The notes under the pieces are model-generated. The model worked only from the letters and a program-made list of their open reading frames with translations. It ran no database searches and was not told where the DNA came from. From positions 62,001-126,000 of the forward strand of contig CAYJLW010000003.1 in NCBI GenBank assembly GCA_964370965.1: DNA of 64,000 nt, read 5' to 3'. Shown one piece after another: positions 1-8,175 of the stretch (position 1 is its first letter; each line of letters starts with the position of its first letter). Origin of the DNA: CAYJLW01 sp964370965. GTDB lineage: Bacteria; Actinomycetota; Acidimicrobiia; UBA2766. The translations under genes were made by a program, and so were the position numbers.

Positions 1-613
1 TCGTCGTCGCTGCCACCGTGTCCCGGAGGAACACGTGTCCGAAGCCGCTGTCGGGAAGGACGAGGTTCGACCGCCATGACGCGAAGGCGACGTAGCGGCC
101 GTTGGCGCTGATCTGCGGCTGCACGCAGTCGTCGTCGGCCTGGGTGCCGTCGGTGGCGACGGACGCTCGTGTCGTGGTGGCGTTCTGGCGGTCACGGACG
201 AATATGTCGTCCGCGTGGTTGGTGTCTCCGGTGACGAGGTTGGAGGCGTGCGACCTGAAAGCCACATAGCGGCCGTCGGAGCTGATGTCGACCTCCGAGG
301 ATCCGGCGTTGGCCTGGGCGCCCGCGGTGGAGACGGACTCGCGGGTGGTCGCGCCCGTCTGGCGGTCACGGACGAAGATGTCGGGGGCGCCATTCGTGTC
401 GCCAGGGACGAGGTTCGACGCCCATGACGCGAAGGCGACGTAGCGACCGTTCCCGCTGATCACACTGGTTGACGACCAGTCGTTGGCCTGCGTGCCGTCG
501 CCGGCGACCGAGACCCGCGTCGTCGTGGGTTCGGCCCCGAGGGCGCCGGGTGGGAGACACAGGCCCGCGCCCAGGGCGAGGACGGAAACCGAGACGACCA
601 GCCGCCAGCGCAT
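1..613 (-). CDS. Secreted PD40-repeat (beta-propeller-like) protein, N-terminal part
   Basis: The reading frame opens at an ATG at 613 and runs off the left edge, so about 204 N-terminal residues are seen. Residues 1-27 form a signal peptide: MRWR, then a hydrophobic core, then a small-residue cleavage site near LGA-EP. Three repeats of about 58 residues follow, with the pattern SxxGRYVAFxSxASNLVxGD, then TN, then DIFVRDR. This pattern belongs to the PD40/TolB-like propeller repeats. The same repeat makes up both ends of the giant gene starting at 13955 and the broken gene at 12743-13887. The protein is presumably exported; its ligand is unknown. It lies downstream of nhaA on the same strand, about 200 bases away. 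The true C-terminus and blade number cannot be seen. Confidence 0.8.
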   Translation of the reverse strand, partial: MRWRLVVSVSVLALGAGLCLPPGALGAEPTTTRVSVAGDGTQANDWSSTSVISGNGRYVAFASWASNLVPGDTNGAPDIFVRDRQTGATTRESVSTAGAQANAGSSEVDISSDGRYVAFRSHASNLVTGDTNHADDIFVRDRQNATTTRASVATDGTQADDDCVQPQISANGRYVAFASWRSNLVLPDSGFGHVFLRDTVAATT

Positions 614-815
614 CGAGACACTCCCTCTTCCGACGATCACCCGCGACACGAACGCCCGCCGGCCCACGGTAACAGGGCGCGTGCGCCGGATGAATCGCGG
701 AAACGGCAAAGATCGCGCGTAAGGGGGACTTCACCCCATGTGGCGCACGAAGGCCTGAATCGAATCCCGCCGACGTCCGCCTCGCCGTTGGTGTACACCG
801 ACGGGGAGGGCGAGA

Positions 816-2078
816 TCATCTGCGCGGGTTCGAACCGCTTCTACACCCTCCGCGAAATCGTGCACGCCCGCCTCCCCTGCGTCCACTACCGGCTGTGCCC
901 CCCGCCCGCCGAGGCGCTGTCGCGATGACGGCAACGCCCAGCAACCCGCTCACGGCGGAGCCGGCGAGGATGCCGATCTTGCCGGCGTCCAAGGCGGCGC
1001 CGGTGAGGGCGAGGTCGGCGACGAAGAGCGACACGGTGAAGCCGATCCCGCCCAGGGCGGCGGCACCGAGGACGTGGCGCCGGCGGACGCCCGCCGGGAG
1101 CGTGCCGAGGCCGCTGCGCACGGCGATCGCGGTGGCGGCGGCGATCCCGGCTGCTTTGCCCACGACCAGGCCGAGCACGACGCCGAGCGTGACGGGGCTC
1201 GTGGCCGCCGCGGCGATCGCGGCGGCCCCTACCGAGACGCCGGCGTTGGCGAGGCCGAAGAGGGGCACGACGAGGAAGCTCGACCAGGGATGGAGGACGT
1301 GCTCGAGGCGCTCCAGGACGCGGCGGCCGCGGAAGGGCCGGGCCGGCGTGAGGAGGCCGAGAGCGACACCGGCGAGCGTGGCGTGGAGTCCCGCCTCGTG
1401 CAGGGCCAGCCAGAGGACGACGCCGGGTATCACGTAGGCGAAGGGGCGGGAGACCTGCAACGCCCGCAGGGCAACGACGGCACCGACCACTCCGGCCGCG
1501 ACACCCAGCCAAACCCAGGCGACACCGCCGGAGTAGAAGAGGGCGATGACGACGATGGCCCCCACGTCGTCCACGATCGCCAGTGTGAGGAGGAAGAGAC
1601 GCAGACCGCGGGGGACCCGGCTCCCGAGGAGCGCGAGGACTCCCACAGCGAAGGCGATGTCGGTCGCCATGGGTATCCCCCAACCTCGCCCTCCGGGCCC
1701 GCCGACGTTCACGAGGGCGTAGATCGCCGCCGGCAGCACCATCCCGCCCACGGCGGCCATGCCCGGCAGGAGCGCCGTGCGAGGGCGGCGGAGCTCGCCC
1801 ACGACGAGCTCGCGTTTGATCTCGAGGCCGACGACGAAGAAGAAGAGCGCCATGAGGCCCTCGTTCACCCAGTGGCGGAGGTCAAGGCGCAGGGCGAGGT
1901 CCCCGCTGCCGAGGCCGACCTCGCTGCTCCAGAACGAGGCGTAGGCGTCGCTCCAGGGACTGTTCGCCCAGATGACGCCCAGGAGGGCGGCGGCGAGGAG
2001 AACGGCTCCGCCGGCGGCCTCCGTCTGGAGGAACTCCGCGAGAGGCCCGATGATCCGGCGGCTGCGGGGTGTGCTCAT
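816..2078 (-). CDS. nhaA: Na+/H+ antiporter NhaA
   Basis: This is a 420-residue inner-membrane protein of the NhaA family, which exchanges external protons for internal Na+ or Li+ for pH and salt homeostasis. About 11-12 hydrophobic segments are visible. Diagnostic motifs are ALFFFVVGLEIKRELVVGEL (about residues 76-95), MATDIAFAVG (the Asp matches the conserved Asp133 of E. coli) and LAIVDDVGAIVVIALFYS, with the Asp-Asp pair that binds the cation (163/164 in E. coli). The last 35 residues are an Arg/Gly-rich tail beyond the usual end. It follows the MFS gene on the same strand with a gap of about 95 bases, so co-transcription is possible. The ATG start puts the standard N-terminus (PLAEFLQTEAAGG) in the right place. 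Confidence 0.95.
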   Translation of the reverse strand: MSTPRSRRIIGPLAEFLQTEAAGGAVLLAAALLGVIWANSPWSDAYASFWSSEVGLGSGDLALRLDLRHWVNEGLMALFFFVVGLEIKRELVVGELRRPRTALLPGMAAVGGMVLPAAIYALVNVGGPGGRGWGIPMATDIAFAVGVLALLGSRVPRGLRLFLLTLAIVDDVGAIVVIALFYSGGVAWVWLGVAAGVVGAVVALRALQVSRPFAYVIPGVVLWLALHEAGLHATLAGVALGLLTPARPFRGRRVLERLEHVLHPWSSFLVVPLFGLANAGVSVGAAAIAAAATSPVTLGVVLGLVVGKAAGIAAATAIAVRSGLGTLPAGVRRRHVLGAAALGGIGFTVSLFVADLALTGAALDAGKIGILAGSAVSGLLGVAVIATAPRRAGGTAGSGRRGGGRARFRGGCRSGSNPRR

Positions 2079-2173
2079 CGGCCTCCGTCAGGGTCACGAA
2101 CGACAGCGCCGACCAGACTTCCCGGCACACCTCGGCGCAAGCTACCAGCGACCGGGTCGGCGAGGTCCGGGAG

Positions 2174-3370
2174 TCATCCGTGAGGCCGGGCCGGGCGGGC
2201 GAGCACGAGGCCGAGGGCGGTCGTGGCCAGGCCGGCGGGGACGAGGAGCGTGAGGGCGGCACGCAGCGACGTCGCCTCGGCCACGGCGCCGATGACGGGG
2301 GGGCCGCCGATGAAGCCGATGTAGCCCAGGGTGGTGACGGCGGCCGTGGCGATGCCGAGACGGTCGGGCGCGACCTGGCCCGTGATCGCCATCAGGGACG
2401 GCACGACGCCGGCGACGGCGAGGCCGCAGAGGAGGAAGCCGGCGGCCGTCACGGCGACCGACCTCGTGGCCAGGGCGAGCGCGGTGGCCCCGACGAGGAG
2501 GCCGCCCGCGGCGGTGACGAGACGCGGGGCGCTGAGGCGGTGGGCGAGAGCGGACTGGGACGACCGCCCCGCCGCCATCGCCGCCTCGAAGACCGCCACG
2601 GCGGCGCCGGCGACCACGGGGGCGGCACCGAGGTCGCGGCGCAGGTAGAGGATCCCCCAGCTCGCCACAGCCCCTTCGGCGAAGAAGGCGACACCGCAGA
2701 GGACGGCGAGAACTGCGAGCCGGGGCCGTGCCCTCACGAGACCCCACGTTCCCCTGGGGGCGCTCGGAGCCCCGGAGGAGACCGGGACTGCCGGGCCGGG
2801 GTGCGGGGCGACGGTTCCGGCGCCGGAACGTTGTGGCGGCAGCACCGGCACCGCGAGGGCGATGACGGCCGCCCCGAGGAGGAGGAGAGGGGAGCGTCCT
2901 CCGCCCGCGCTCACCACCGCGCTGAGGGCGAGAATGGCGAGGACGGACCCGGCGTTGAATCCGCCGTGGAGGAAGCCGAGAACCGGTCTCCCGGCCTCGA
3001 GATCGACGGCGATCCCGGCGGCGTTGACGCCGATCTCGACGAGACCGGTGACGATTCCGACGCCCACGAGGGCGGCCACGAACAGGGCGAGTGACGGGGC
3101 GAGGGCGAGAGCGACGGCTCCGGCGGCCAGAAGGGCGAGGGAGAGGCGCATGAGCCGGAAGGCTCCCCACCGGTCGGCCGCCCGGCCGCCCCACAACATG
3201 GACCCCAGCGACGTGACGAGCGACAGGGAAAGGATGAGCCCGAAGTCGCCGTCGCTGAGCGAGAAGTCCGCCAGGATCTCGGGCACCGCCACGCTGAGCG
3301 CACCCCAGAAGACCCCGAACGCCGCGAACCCGGCACCCGTGCGCCAGATCCTCCCTCCGCTCCCGAACAT
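2174..3370 (-). CDS. Major facilitator superfamily transporter
   Basis: This is a 398-residue membrane protein with about 12 hydrophobic segments in two halves, the size and layout of an MFS secondary transporter. The first half contains a loop of the LWGGRAADRWGAFRLMRLSL type between TM2 and TM3, which matches the MFS motif A position (G-x3-D-R-x-G). The substrate cannot be read from sequence; efflux of small molecules is common in this group but is only an inference. The middle holds a Pro/Gly/Ser-rich cytoplasmic loop (around residues 190-210). It is followed on the same strand by nhaA and preceded by an aldo/keto reductase 46 bases away. Confidence 0.85.
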   Translation of the reverse strand: MFGSGGRIWRTGAGFAAFGVFWGALSVAVPEILADFSLSDGDFGLILSLSLVTSLGSMLWGGRAADRWGAFRLMRLSLALLAAGAVALALAPSLALFVAALVGVGIVTGLVEIGVNAAGIAVDLEAGRPVLGFLHGGFNAGSVLAILALSAVVSAGGGRSPLLLLGAAVIALAVPVLPPQRSGAGTVAPHPGPAVPVSSGAPSAPRGTWGLVRARPRLAVLAVLCGVAFFAEGAVASWGILYLRRDLGAAPVVAGAAVAVFEAAMAAGRSSQSALAHRLSAPRLVTAAGGLLVGATALALATRSVAVTAAGFLLCGLAVAGVVPSLMAITGQVAPDRLGIATAAVTTLGYIGFIGGPPVIGAVAEATSLRAALTLLVPAGLATTALGLVLARPARPHG

Positions 3371-3416
3371 TGGGGAACCCTATCGGCGGGTCGCCTGCCG
3401 GCCCCCGTTGGCCCCC

Positions 3417-4388
3417 CTACTCCCGCGGGGTGAGCGTCTCCTCTGCGATCTCGCGGAGGTCCTCCGCCAGGGTCCCGATGTCGAGCTGGCCGGCGCCGAT
3501 CCAGCCCTCCACCTGTTCGGGGCTGCGGGCACCCACGATGGCGCCCGTGACGGCGGGGTGAGCGAGCACGTAGGCCAGCGCCAGCTCGGCGACGCTCGCG
3601 TCGAGCTCGTCGGCTATCGGCCGGATCCGCTCCACGAGATCGAGGTTGCGGCTCAGCCGGGGCTCCTGGAACTGCGGGTTGTCCCGGCGCCAGTCGCCCG
3701 CGTCGAGGGAGTCCAGCTTCGCCTGGTCGAACGAGCCCGTCAGGAGGCCTGCCTGCATGGGCGAGTAGGCGACGACGCCCGTGGCGTGGTCGCGGCACCA
3801 GGGCAGGAGGTCCACCTCGGCGCCTCTTCGGATCAGGGAGTACGGCGGCTGTAGGGACTGCACGTGCCCGCCGCCTTCGCAGCGCTCCAGGAGGTCGACG
3901 TCGAAGTTCGACACGCCCGGCCAGCGCACCTTGCCCTCGTCCACCAGCTCCCGCATCGTCGCCCAGGAGTCCTCCACCGGCACCCGGTCGTCCTCCATCG
4001 GCCAGTGGAACTGGTAGAGGTCGATGCAGTCCCGGCCCAGGCGGCGCAGGCTGGCCTCGCACTCGGCGCGGACAGATGCGGGGGAGAGGTCGAGCACACG
4101 GGTGCCCGGGGCGGGCCCGGGCACCACGCCGCACTTCGTGAAGACGAGGACCTCGTCGCGGTCGCCGACGGCCCGGGCCACGATCTCCTCGGAGTGGCCC
4201 CAGCCGTACACGGCCGCCGTGTCGATCCAGTTCACGCCCTTGTCCAGGGCACGCCGGATCGCGGCCACAGAGGCGTCGTCGTCCTGCGGGCCCCAGCCGA
4301 ACGGCGTGTCGGGGCCGCCGATCGCCCACGTGCCCATGCCCAGGACAGAGATCCGGGGGCCGTCTCGGCCCAGGGTGCGCATGCGCAT
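3417..4388 (-). CDS. Aldo/keto reductase
   Basis: This is a 323-residue NADPH-dependent oxidoreductase of the AKR superfamily, a cytosolic (beta/alpha)8 barrel. All four catalytic residues are visible: Asp and Tyr in WIDTAAVYGWGHSEE, Lys in VFTKCGV, and His in DLYQFHWP. A cofactor-binding end is seen in GAIVGARSPEQVEGW near the C-terminus. The real substrate is unknown; members closest to this layout reduce sugar aldehydes or carbonyl compounds. The start could be either of two ATGs six bases apart (4388 or 4382). It is the first gene of a minus-strand run with the MFS transporter and nhaA; its promoter would lie next to the tandem repeat and assembly gap. Confidence 0.92.
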   Translation of the reverse strand: MRMRTLGRDGPRISVLGMGTWAIGGPDTPFGWGPQDDDASVAAIRRALDKGVNWIDTAAVYGWGHSEEIVARAVGDRDEVLVFTKCGVVPGPAPGTRVLDLSPASVRAECEASLRRLGRDCIDLYQFHWPMEDDRVPVEDSWATMRELVDEGKVRWPGVSNFDVDLLERCEGGGHVQSLQPPYSLIRRGAEVDLLPWCRDHATGVVAYSPMQAGLLTGSFDQAKLDSLDAGDWRRDNPQFQEPRLSRNLDLVERIRPIADELDASVAELALAYVLAHPAVTGAIVGARSPEQVEGWIGAGQLDIGTLAEDLREIAEETLTPRE

Positions 4389-4427
4389 GCCGGGCAGCCT
4401 ACAGTGCCCGCCGCGCTGTCCCCTCCC

Positions 4428-4511
4428 GCTCTGTGGGGCCGCTCGGGCCCTGTCCTTCCCGCTCTGTGGGGCCGCTCGGGCCCTGTCCTTCCCGCTCTGT
4501 GGGGCCGCTCG
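4428..4511. repeat. 33-bp tandem repeat running into a gap
   Basis: A 33-base unit beginning gctctgtggggccgctcggg starts at 4428, 4461 and 4494 with no differences, and the third copy is cut by Ns. The first bases after the gap (ggccctg) continue the unit, so the array probably spans the gap and its real copy number is unknown. There are no unique spacers between copies. It sits between the divergent aldo/keto reductase and tRNA-Met. Confidence 0.9.
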
Positions 4512-4611
4512 NNNNNNNNNNNNNNNNNNNNNNNNNNNNNNNNNNNNNNNNNNNNNNNNNNNNNNNNNNNNNNNNNNNNNNNNNNNNNNNNNNNNNNNNN
4601 NNNNNNNNNNN
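4512..4611. other. Assembly gap (100 N)
   Basis: One hundred Ns inside the 33-bp tandem array, a round number typical of a scaffold gap of unknown size. The -35 region of the following tRNA may be inside it. Confidence 0.99.
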
Positions 4612-4636
4612 GGCCCTGGGCTACCCTGGCTGCACT

Positions 4637-4711
4637 GGCGGCGTAGCTCAGTGGCAGAGCAAGCGGCTCATAATCGCTGTGTCGGCGGTTCGAATCCGCC
4701 CGCCGCTACCA
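4637..4711 (+). tRNA. tRNA-Met (CAT), elongator type
   Basis: A full cloverleaf can be folded. The acceptor is GGCGGCG/CGCCGCT (first pair G-U), the anticodon stem AGCGG/TCGCT with loop CTCATAA giving anticodon CAT, and the T stem GGCGG/CCGCC around TTCGAAT. CCA is encoded at 4709-4711. It lacks the three G-C pairs in the anticodon stem and the unpaired position 1-72 of initiator tRNA, and the sequence resembles actinobacterial elongator tRNA-Met. A lysidine-modified tRNA-Ile(CAT) cannot be wholly excluded. A TACCCT box about 10 bases upstream may be its -10. Confidence 0.93.
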
Positions 4712-4769
4712 ACCAACCAGTAACCCCACCGATACCGCGTGTGGTCAGAGGGACTCAACGGAGTTGCCG

Positions 4770-5333
4770 GTGCCGGTCTACGTGGATCCAGAGCTGATCG
4801 AGAGGGCCGGCGACGGCGACGGCGCCGCCTTCGAACAAATCGTGCGGCTGACCCACGGTGAGGTGTACGGATTGGCCTACCGGTTGCTCGCCGATCCCGA
4901 GGATGCCCGGGATGTGACCCAAGACACGTATCTGCGCGTCTTCCGGTCCCTGAAGAAGTTCCGCGGCGACTCCTCCTTTTCCACCTGGCTGTACCGCATC
5001 ACGGCCAACTGCGCCTACACGGCTCTGCGCAAGCGACGCCGCCACCTCACCGAGGACATCGACAGCGTCGAGGAGCCCGAGTCCACCCTCGCCCGGCCCG
5101 AAGAGGCCGCGGACACCGCGCACCTGCGCAGCCGTCTCGTCGGCCACCTGGAGGCGCTCCCGGCAGAACAGCGGGCGGTCGTCGTGCTTAAGGACGTCTA
5201 CGACCTGCCCCACGAGGCGATCGCCGCCGAACTTGGCATCAGCGTGACGGCGGCGAAGGTCCGCCTCCATCGCGCACGCCGACGCCTGCGGGCCGCCATC
5301 GAGATGGAGGGACCGATCGATGCAGTGTCGTGA
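4770..5333 (+). CDS. ECF-type RNA polymerase sigma factor
   Basis: A sigma-70 family factor of 187 residues from the GTG at 4770. Region 2 covers about residues 14-85 (AYRLLADPEDARDVTQDTYL, then FSTWLYRITANCAY). Region 4 is about 125-175 (LPAEQRAVVVLKDVYDLPHE, then a helix-turn-helix ISVTAAKVRLHRARRRLR). There is no region 1 or 3, as in ECF factors. A TTG at 4764 would add two residues but touches the GGAG at 4760-4763; the GTG at 4770 gives a proper 6-base spacing and is preferred. The stop overlaps the start of the next gene by 14 bases. That gene is a zinc-finger anti-sigma factor, so the pair is very probably a coupled regulatory unit. The inducing signal is unknown. Confidence 0.93.
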   Translation: MPVYVDPELIERAGDGDGAAFEQIVRLTHGEVYGLAYRLLADPEDARDVTQDTYLRVFRSLKKFRGDSSFSTWLYRITANCAYTALRKRRRHLTEDIDSVEEPESTLARPEEAADTAHLRSRLVGHLEALPAEQRAVVVLKDVYDLPHEAIAAELGISVTAAKVRLHRARRRLRAAIEMEGPIDAVS

Positions 5334-5730
5334 TCTCGCCGACGTGCTCGCCGCGGTGGACGAGCCGCTCTCCGGCCGGGCCCGCCGTCACGTCGACCGT
5401 TGCCTGCGCTGTCAGGCCGAGCGGGCCCAGTACCGGCGTCTCGTGCGCTCCGTCGCCACCCTGCGGGACCAGCCCACGTTCACGCCCCCCCTGCTCGTCG
5501 AGGACATCCTCGACTACGTGCGGGCCGCCACCGACGCGGCCCACCGTACCCGGACCGCCCTCGTGCGGCGCTTTGCCCTCGCCGGCGGCGTGGCCGCCGT
5601 GGCCGGCGGGGCCGTGGCCGGGGCCGTGGCCCTCGCCCGCCACGGTCACCTCCGCGGGCTCGCCAACCTCGGCCCCGTCGCCTCGATCCTCGAGCACGCC
5701 CCGAAGGCGAAGCAGGCCCTGGCGTCCTGA
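5320..5730 (+). CDS. Membrane-anchored zinc-finger anti-sigma factor
   Basis: A 136-residue protein whose N-terminal half has the ZAS signature H-x3-C-x2-C (RRHVDRCLRCQAE, residues 24-36) plus an early Cys at position 3. It then has one hydrophobic segment of Ala/Gly/Val (about residues 85-106) that would span the membrane, and a short C-terminal tail. Zinc anti-sigma factors bind regions 2 and 4 of their ECF partner and hold it at the membrane until a signal frees it. Its ATG lies inside the sigma gene (14-base overlap, different frame), which argues for translational coupling and a matched dose of the two proteins. The tail is too short to hold a sensor domain. Confidence 0.85.
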   Translation: MQCRDLADVLAAVDEPLSGRARRHVDRCLRCQAERAQYRRLVRSVATLRDQPTFTPPLLVEDILDYVRAATDAAHRTRTALVRRFALAGGVAAVAGGAVAGAVALARHGHLRGLANLGPVASILEHAPKAKQALAS

Positions 5731-5776
5731 CCCCGCCCCGTTCCGTCCCTGGTCGGAACACGGAACCGGGGGCAAG

Positions 5777-5805
5777 TTCGGGCCGGAAGGGGACCTGTCT
5801 ATACT
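5777..5805 (+). promoter_or_regulatory. Predicted promoter of tRNA-Trp / secE
   Basis: A TATACT hexamer at 5800-5805 lies 17 bases after TTCGGG at 5777-5782, a good sigma-70-like spacing, and 44 bases before the tRNA. The following secE-nusG genes have no closer obvious promoter, so the transcript may continue through the tRNA into them. Confidence 0.6.
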
Positions 5806-5848
5806 GGCGGGCCGGGCCAGGGATTCCCTGCCAGCCCTACCCACCCCT

Positions 5849-5922
5849 AGGGGCGTAGCTCAATTTGGCAGAGCACCGGTCTCCAAAACCGGCGGCTGGG
5901 GGTTCGAGTCCCTCCGCCCCTG
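5849..5922 (+). tRNA. tRNA-Trp (CCA)
   Basis: Acceptor AGGGGCG/CGCCCCT, anticodon stem CCGGT/ACCGG with loop CTCCAAA (anticodon CCA), T stem GGGGG/CCCTC around TTCGAGT, discriminator G. The 3' CCA is not encoded (the next bases are CGA), unlike the tRNA-Met upstream. tRNA-Trp directly before secE-nusG is a conserved bacterial arrangement. Confidence 0.96.
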
Positions 5923-6004
5923 CGAGACAGGGCCACACGTGGTCCGGACGAGATCAGGGCCGTGTGCGGCCCCCGAGGCGAAGAGGCCCCGGTTGAATCA
6001 GCCG

Positions 6005-6301
6005 ATGAACCGACAGCTCAAGAGGGCCCAGGCCAAACAGGAACGCCAGGCCGAGAAGGCCGCGATCACACCCACGCGCGCCAAGCGCGCCCAGGTCCAG
6101 CAGCAGGCCGCCCGCCAGCGGGTCGGGGTGGCCCAGTTCTTCCGCGAAGTCGCCGCCGAGATGAAGAAGGTGGCGTGGCCCACACGCAGCGAAGTCTGGA
6201 CTTCCACGATCATCGTGCTGGTCACGGTCGTGATCCTCACCTCGCTGATCTTCGGTCTCGACTATGCCTTCGGGAAGCTCGTACTGGCGGTGTTCGGATG
6301 A
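6005..6301 (+). CDS. secE: Preprotein translocase subunit SecE
   Basis: A 98-residue single-span membrane protein. The N-terminal 45 residues are basic and helical. The conserved amphipathic helix FFREVAAEMKKVAWPTRSEV comes next, followed by the transmembrane segment TIIVLVTVVILTSLIFGLDY. SecE clamps and stabilises SecY in the SecYEG export channel, and secY itself lies at the far end of this window. Its stop overlaps the nusG start (ATGA), as is usual for this pair. An ATG start at 6005 is used; an in-frame TTG at 5993 would add four residues. Confidence 0.96.
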   Translation: MNRQLKRAQAKQERQAEKAAITPTRAKRAQVQQQAARQRVGVAQFFREVAAEMKKVAWPTRSEVWTSTIIVLVTVVILTSLIFGLDYAFGKLVLAVFG

Positions 6302-6936
6302 CCGAGGACGTGTTCGCCCCTGACGACGCGGCTGTCGCCGGTGACGGTGGAGACACCGCCGTCGCCACCGCCGAACCGGAGGTCGAGAAGGCTCCGCCGA
6401 GCCCGTTCGACCTCCCCGGGGACTGGTACGTCGTCCACACCTACGCGGGCTACGAGAACAAGGTGAAGACGAACCTCGAGAGCCGGATCTCCTCCATGAA
6501 CATGGAGCGGGCGATCTTCCAGGTCGTGATCCCCATGGAGGACGTCATCGAGTTCAAGGGCGGCAAGAAGACCGTCGTACCGAAGAAGGTCTTCCCCGGC
6601 TATCTCCTGGTGCGCATGCGCCTGAACGACGAGTCCTGGGGTGTGGTCCGCCACACGCCCGGAGTCACCGGATTCGTGGGCTCCGGGGCCAAGCCCGTGC
6701 CCCTGTCGCGGCGCGAGGTCGAGCGCATCCTGCAGGTGAAGCCCGACAAGAAGGTGAAGCCAAAGCTCGAGTGGGAGGCGGGGGAGAACGTGCGGGTCAC
6801 GTCCGGTCCCTTCGCCGACCTCGACGGCACCATCGCCGAGATCAACGTCGATCAGTCCAAACTCAAGGTGCTCGTCAACATCTTTGGCCGGGAGACCCCC
6901 GTGGAACTCGGCTTCGACCAGGTCGCCAAGCTCTAG
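6298..6936 (+). CDS. nusG: Transcription termination/antitermination factor NusG
   Basis: A 212-residue NusG that binds RNA polymerase and links it to Rho and the ribosome. Residues 1-40 are an acidic, Ala-rich extension of the kind seen in actinobacteria. The NGN domain runs from WYVVHTYAGYENKVK (about residue 42) to about 150 and includes FPGYLLVRM. The C-terminal KOW domain starts at GENVRVTSGPFADLDGTIAE. The gene is coupled to secE (4-base overlap) and stands 19 bases before rplK. Confidence 0.97.
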   Translation: MTEDVFAPDDAAVAGDGGDTAVATAEPEVEKAPPSPFDLPGDWYVVHTYAGYENKVKTNLESRISSMNMERAIFQVVIPMEDVIEFKGGKKTVVPKKVFPGYLLVRMRLNDESWGVVRHTPGVTGFVGSGAKPVPLSRREVERILQVKPDKKVKPKLEWEAGENVRVTSGPFADLDGTIAEINVDQSKLKVLVNIFGRETPVELGFDQVAKL

Positions 6937-6955
6937 GCCACGAGGGAACACAACC

Positions 6956-7381
6956 ATGGGACGCAAGAAAGTCGCCGCTGTCGTCAAGCTGCAGATCTCC
7001 GCCGGCCAGGCCACCCCGGCACCTCCGGTGGGCACCGCCCTCGGTCCGCACGGGCTCAACATCATGGACTTCTGCAAGGCGTACAACGCCGAGACGCAAC
7101 AGAAGGCCGGTCAGGTGGTCCCCGTCGAGATCACGATCTACGAGGACCGCAGCTTCACGTTCGTCCTCAAGACGCCGCCCACGTCGTTCCTTCTCAAGCA
7201 GGCCGCCGGCCTCGAGAAGGCGTCCGCCGAGCCGCATCGCGAGAAGGTGGGGTCCGTTACGAAGGACCAGGTGCGCAAGATCGCCGAGGAGAAGATGCCC
7301 GACCTCAACGCCAACGACGTCGAGGCGGCGATGCGGATGGTGGAGGGCACCGCCCGCTCCATGGGCATCACGGTCGGCTAG
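6956..7381 (+). CDS. rplK: 50S ribosomal protein L11
   Basis: L11 (141 residues) binds the GTPase-associated region of 23S rRNA together with L10/L12. The N-terminal signature LQISAGQATPAPPVGTALGP includes the prolines of the thiazole antibiotic pocket, and the C-terminal RNA-binding domain ends with the expected GTARSMGITV. Length is normal. It is in one run with nusG and rplA; 83 bases separate it from rplA. Confidence 0.98.
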   Translation: MGRKKVAAVVKLQISAGQATPAPPVGTALGPHGLNIMDFCKAYNAETQQKAGQVVPVEITIYEDRSFTFVLKTPPTSFLLKQAAGLEKASAEPHREKVGSVTKDQVRKIAEEKMPDLNANDVEAAMRMVEGTARSMGITVG

Positions 7382-7464
7382 GAGATCGCAGCGCCGGGCG
7401 CGTGCCCGGTGCCGAGTGGGAGGCCGTTCCCTTGGGGGCGGTCGTTCGGACCACAGGAGGCAAC

Positions 7465-8175
7465 ATGGCCAGACACGGGAAGCGCTACAGCGACGCCGTC
7501 CGCGGTTTCGACAGCGCCGCCCTCCATGAGCCCGTGGAGGCGCTGGGGATCGTGAAGTCCCTGGCGAAGGCGAAGTTCGACGAGACCGTCGAGGTGGCGT
7601 TCCGCCTCGGCATCGACGCCCGCAAGGCCGACCAGGCCGTGCGGGGAACGGTGAGCCTCCCTCATGGCACGGGCAAGGACGTCCGCGTGGCGGTCTTCGC
7701 CCAGGGCAACGCCGCCCGTGCCGCCACCGAGGCCGGCGCCGACTTCGTCGGCGACACCGACCTCGTGGAGCAGGTCCAGGGGGGCATGCTCGACTTCGAC
7801 GTGGCGATCGCCACACCCGACATGATGGGCCAGGTCGGCAAGCTCGGGAAGATCCTCGGCCCGCGGGGGCTCATGCCCAACCCGAAGTCGGGCACCGTGA
7901 CACCCGACGCGGGCGAGGCCGTGACGCAGTTCAAGGCCGGGCGCGTGGAATACCGCAACGACCGTTTCGGCAACGTGCACTTCGCCGTGGGCCGGGCGAG
8001 TTTCGACGTCGGCCGCCTGCTCGACAACTACCGGGCCGCCGTCGAGGAGATGCTGCGGGCGAAGCCGGCGGCCGCCAAGGGGCGCTACCTCCGGGGCGTC
8101 GCTGTGAGCTCCACGATGGGTCCGGGCGTCCGGATCGACCCCGCCAAGGCGAAGCCCGAAGACGACACGGTCTGA
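7465..8175 (+). CDS. rplA: 50S ribosomal protein L1
   Basis: L1 (236 residues) forms the mobile stalk at the ribosomal exit site and in many bacteria represses its own operon. Recognisable parts are KRYSDAVRGFD near the start, RGTVSLPHGTGKDVRVAVFA, and the signature around KILGPRGLMPNPKSGTVTPD. A strong ribosome-binding site, acaggagg, lies just before the ATG. In nearly all bacteria rplJ follows next; here the cluster is broken and rplJ is 17.7 kb away. A 7-bp inverted repeat (8179-8185 with 8210-8216) just after the stop may weaken read-through. Confidence 0.98.
   Translation: MARHGKRYSDAVRGFDSAALHEPVEALGIVKSLAKAKFDETVEVAFRLGIDARKADQAVRGTVSLPHGTGKDVRVAVFAQGNAARAATEAGADFVGDTDLVEQVQGGMLDFDVAIATPDMMGQVGKLGKILGPRGLMPNPKSGTVTPDAGEAVTQFKAGRVEYRNDRFGNVHFAVGRASFDVGRLLDNYRAAVEEMLRAKPAAAKGRYLRGVAVSSTMGPGVRIDPAKAKPEDDTV

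Noticed and set aside
4428..4511. A CRISPR array
   Set aside because: The 33-bp units are directly contiguous with no unique spacers, and no cas gene is nearby.
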